Assembly: GCF_900177345.1 (NCBI RefSeq)
Contig: NZ_FWZT01000006.1
Location: forward strand, 186,001-250,000
Direction: 5' to 3'
Length of the DNA: 64,000 bases
From: Pseudobacteriovorax antillogorgiicola
GTDB taxonomy: Bacteria > Bdellovibrionota_B > Oligoflexia > Oligoflexales > Oligoflexaceae
In this document: one piece after another, positions 63,869 to 64,000 of the stretch
Numbering within the stretch: position 1 is the stretch's first letter
Layout of the letters: each line of letters opens with the position of its first letter
Program-made: the position numbers and the translations under genes
The notes under the pieces: model-generated
What the model was told of the DNA's origin: nothing
Database searches by the model: none
The model's input: the letters and a program-made list of their open reading frames with translations, nothing else

Positions 63869-64000
63869 CTGATGGGTAGAAAACTTGGAATCGCAATATA
63901 TCCAATTATTACTGATACTTACATGACTAGACACAGATCTGATGAGCATATAGTCAGTGGTGATCACAAAAATAGGATCGCGACTTCTAAAAAACAGCGT

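Overview
The window reads as chromosomal DNA of a Gram-negative bacterium of moderate GC content. Several features point to a free-living or predatory deep-branching proteobacterium such as Bdellovibrionota/Oligoflexia: many type-II signal peptides, outer-membrane barrels, a LolA-like carrier, a Wzx/Wzy/Wza polysaccharide system, and a TIGR02147-type regulator (common in Bdellovibrio-like and Fibrobacter genomes). This placement is an inference; there is no rRNA or other phylogenetic marker here. I saw no tRNA, CRISPR array or insertion sequence.

Layout. 1-5.6 kb: a partial lipoprotein, a GAF/PAS/HPt/HATPase kinase, a hemerythrin-like protein, a YfcG-type glutathione transferase and a secreted protein with one CxxCH site. 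5.7-18.4 kb: the most distinctive block. A minus-strand operon (LolD-like ATPase, FtsX-type permease, ATP-grasp enzyme) diverges from a plus-strand run of a 2418-residue iterative polyketide synthase, a LolA-like periplasmic carrier and a DUF1302-like barrel. The synthase has the enediyne-type (PKSE) order KS-AT-ACP-KR-DH, then a region placed like a PPTase domain but lacking its catalytic residues, then two tandem hotdog domains resembling the normally separate enediyne thioesterase. 18.7-23.3 kb: a four-gene operon of secreted CxxCH, DUF1501 and lipoprotein genes. 23.3-32.6 kb: mostly secreted or lipid-anchored proteins of unknown role. 32.8-35.9 kb: a TerC-family membrane protein and the catalase-peroxidase KatG.

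36-51 kb is a Wzx/Wzy-type exopolysaccharide or capsule locus: a Wza-like exporter, a GT2-GT26 fusion, an initiating sugar-phosphate transferase, a polymerase, a Wzc-like copolymerase with a degenerate kinase domain, a flippase, a GT2-acyltransferase fusion, two ATP-grasp ligases and an outer-membrane barrel. A GNAT enzyme, an FG-GAP repeat protein and a JmjC/cupin protein follow. 54-64 kb carries a LamG lipoprotein, the TIGR02147 regulator divergent from a helical-repeat protein, an orphan membrane histidine kinase, a pirin and three secreted lipoproteins, two of them tandem paralogs.

Working model for the 5.7-18.4 kb block (inference): the synthase makes a reduced or polyene acyl chain, its built-in thioesterase-like domains release it, the ATP-grasp enzyme may couple it to an amine, and the Lol-like ABC exporter, LolA-like carrier and barrel move the lipid to the outer membrane. 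None of the usual enediyne tailoring genes is present, so an enediyne product is not implied.
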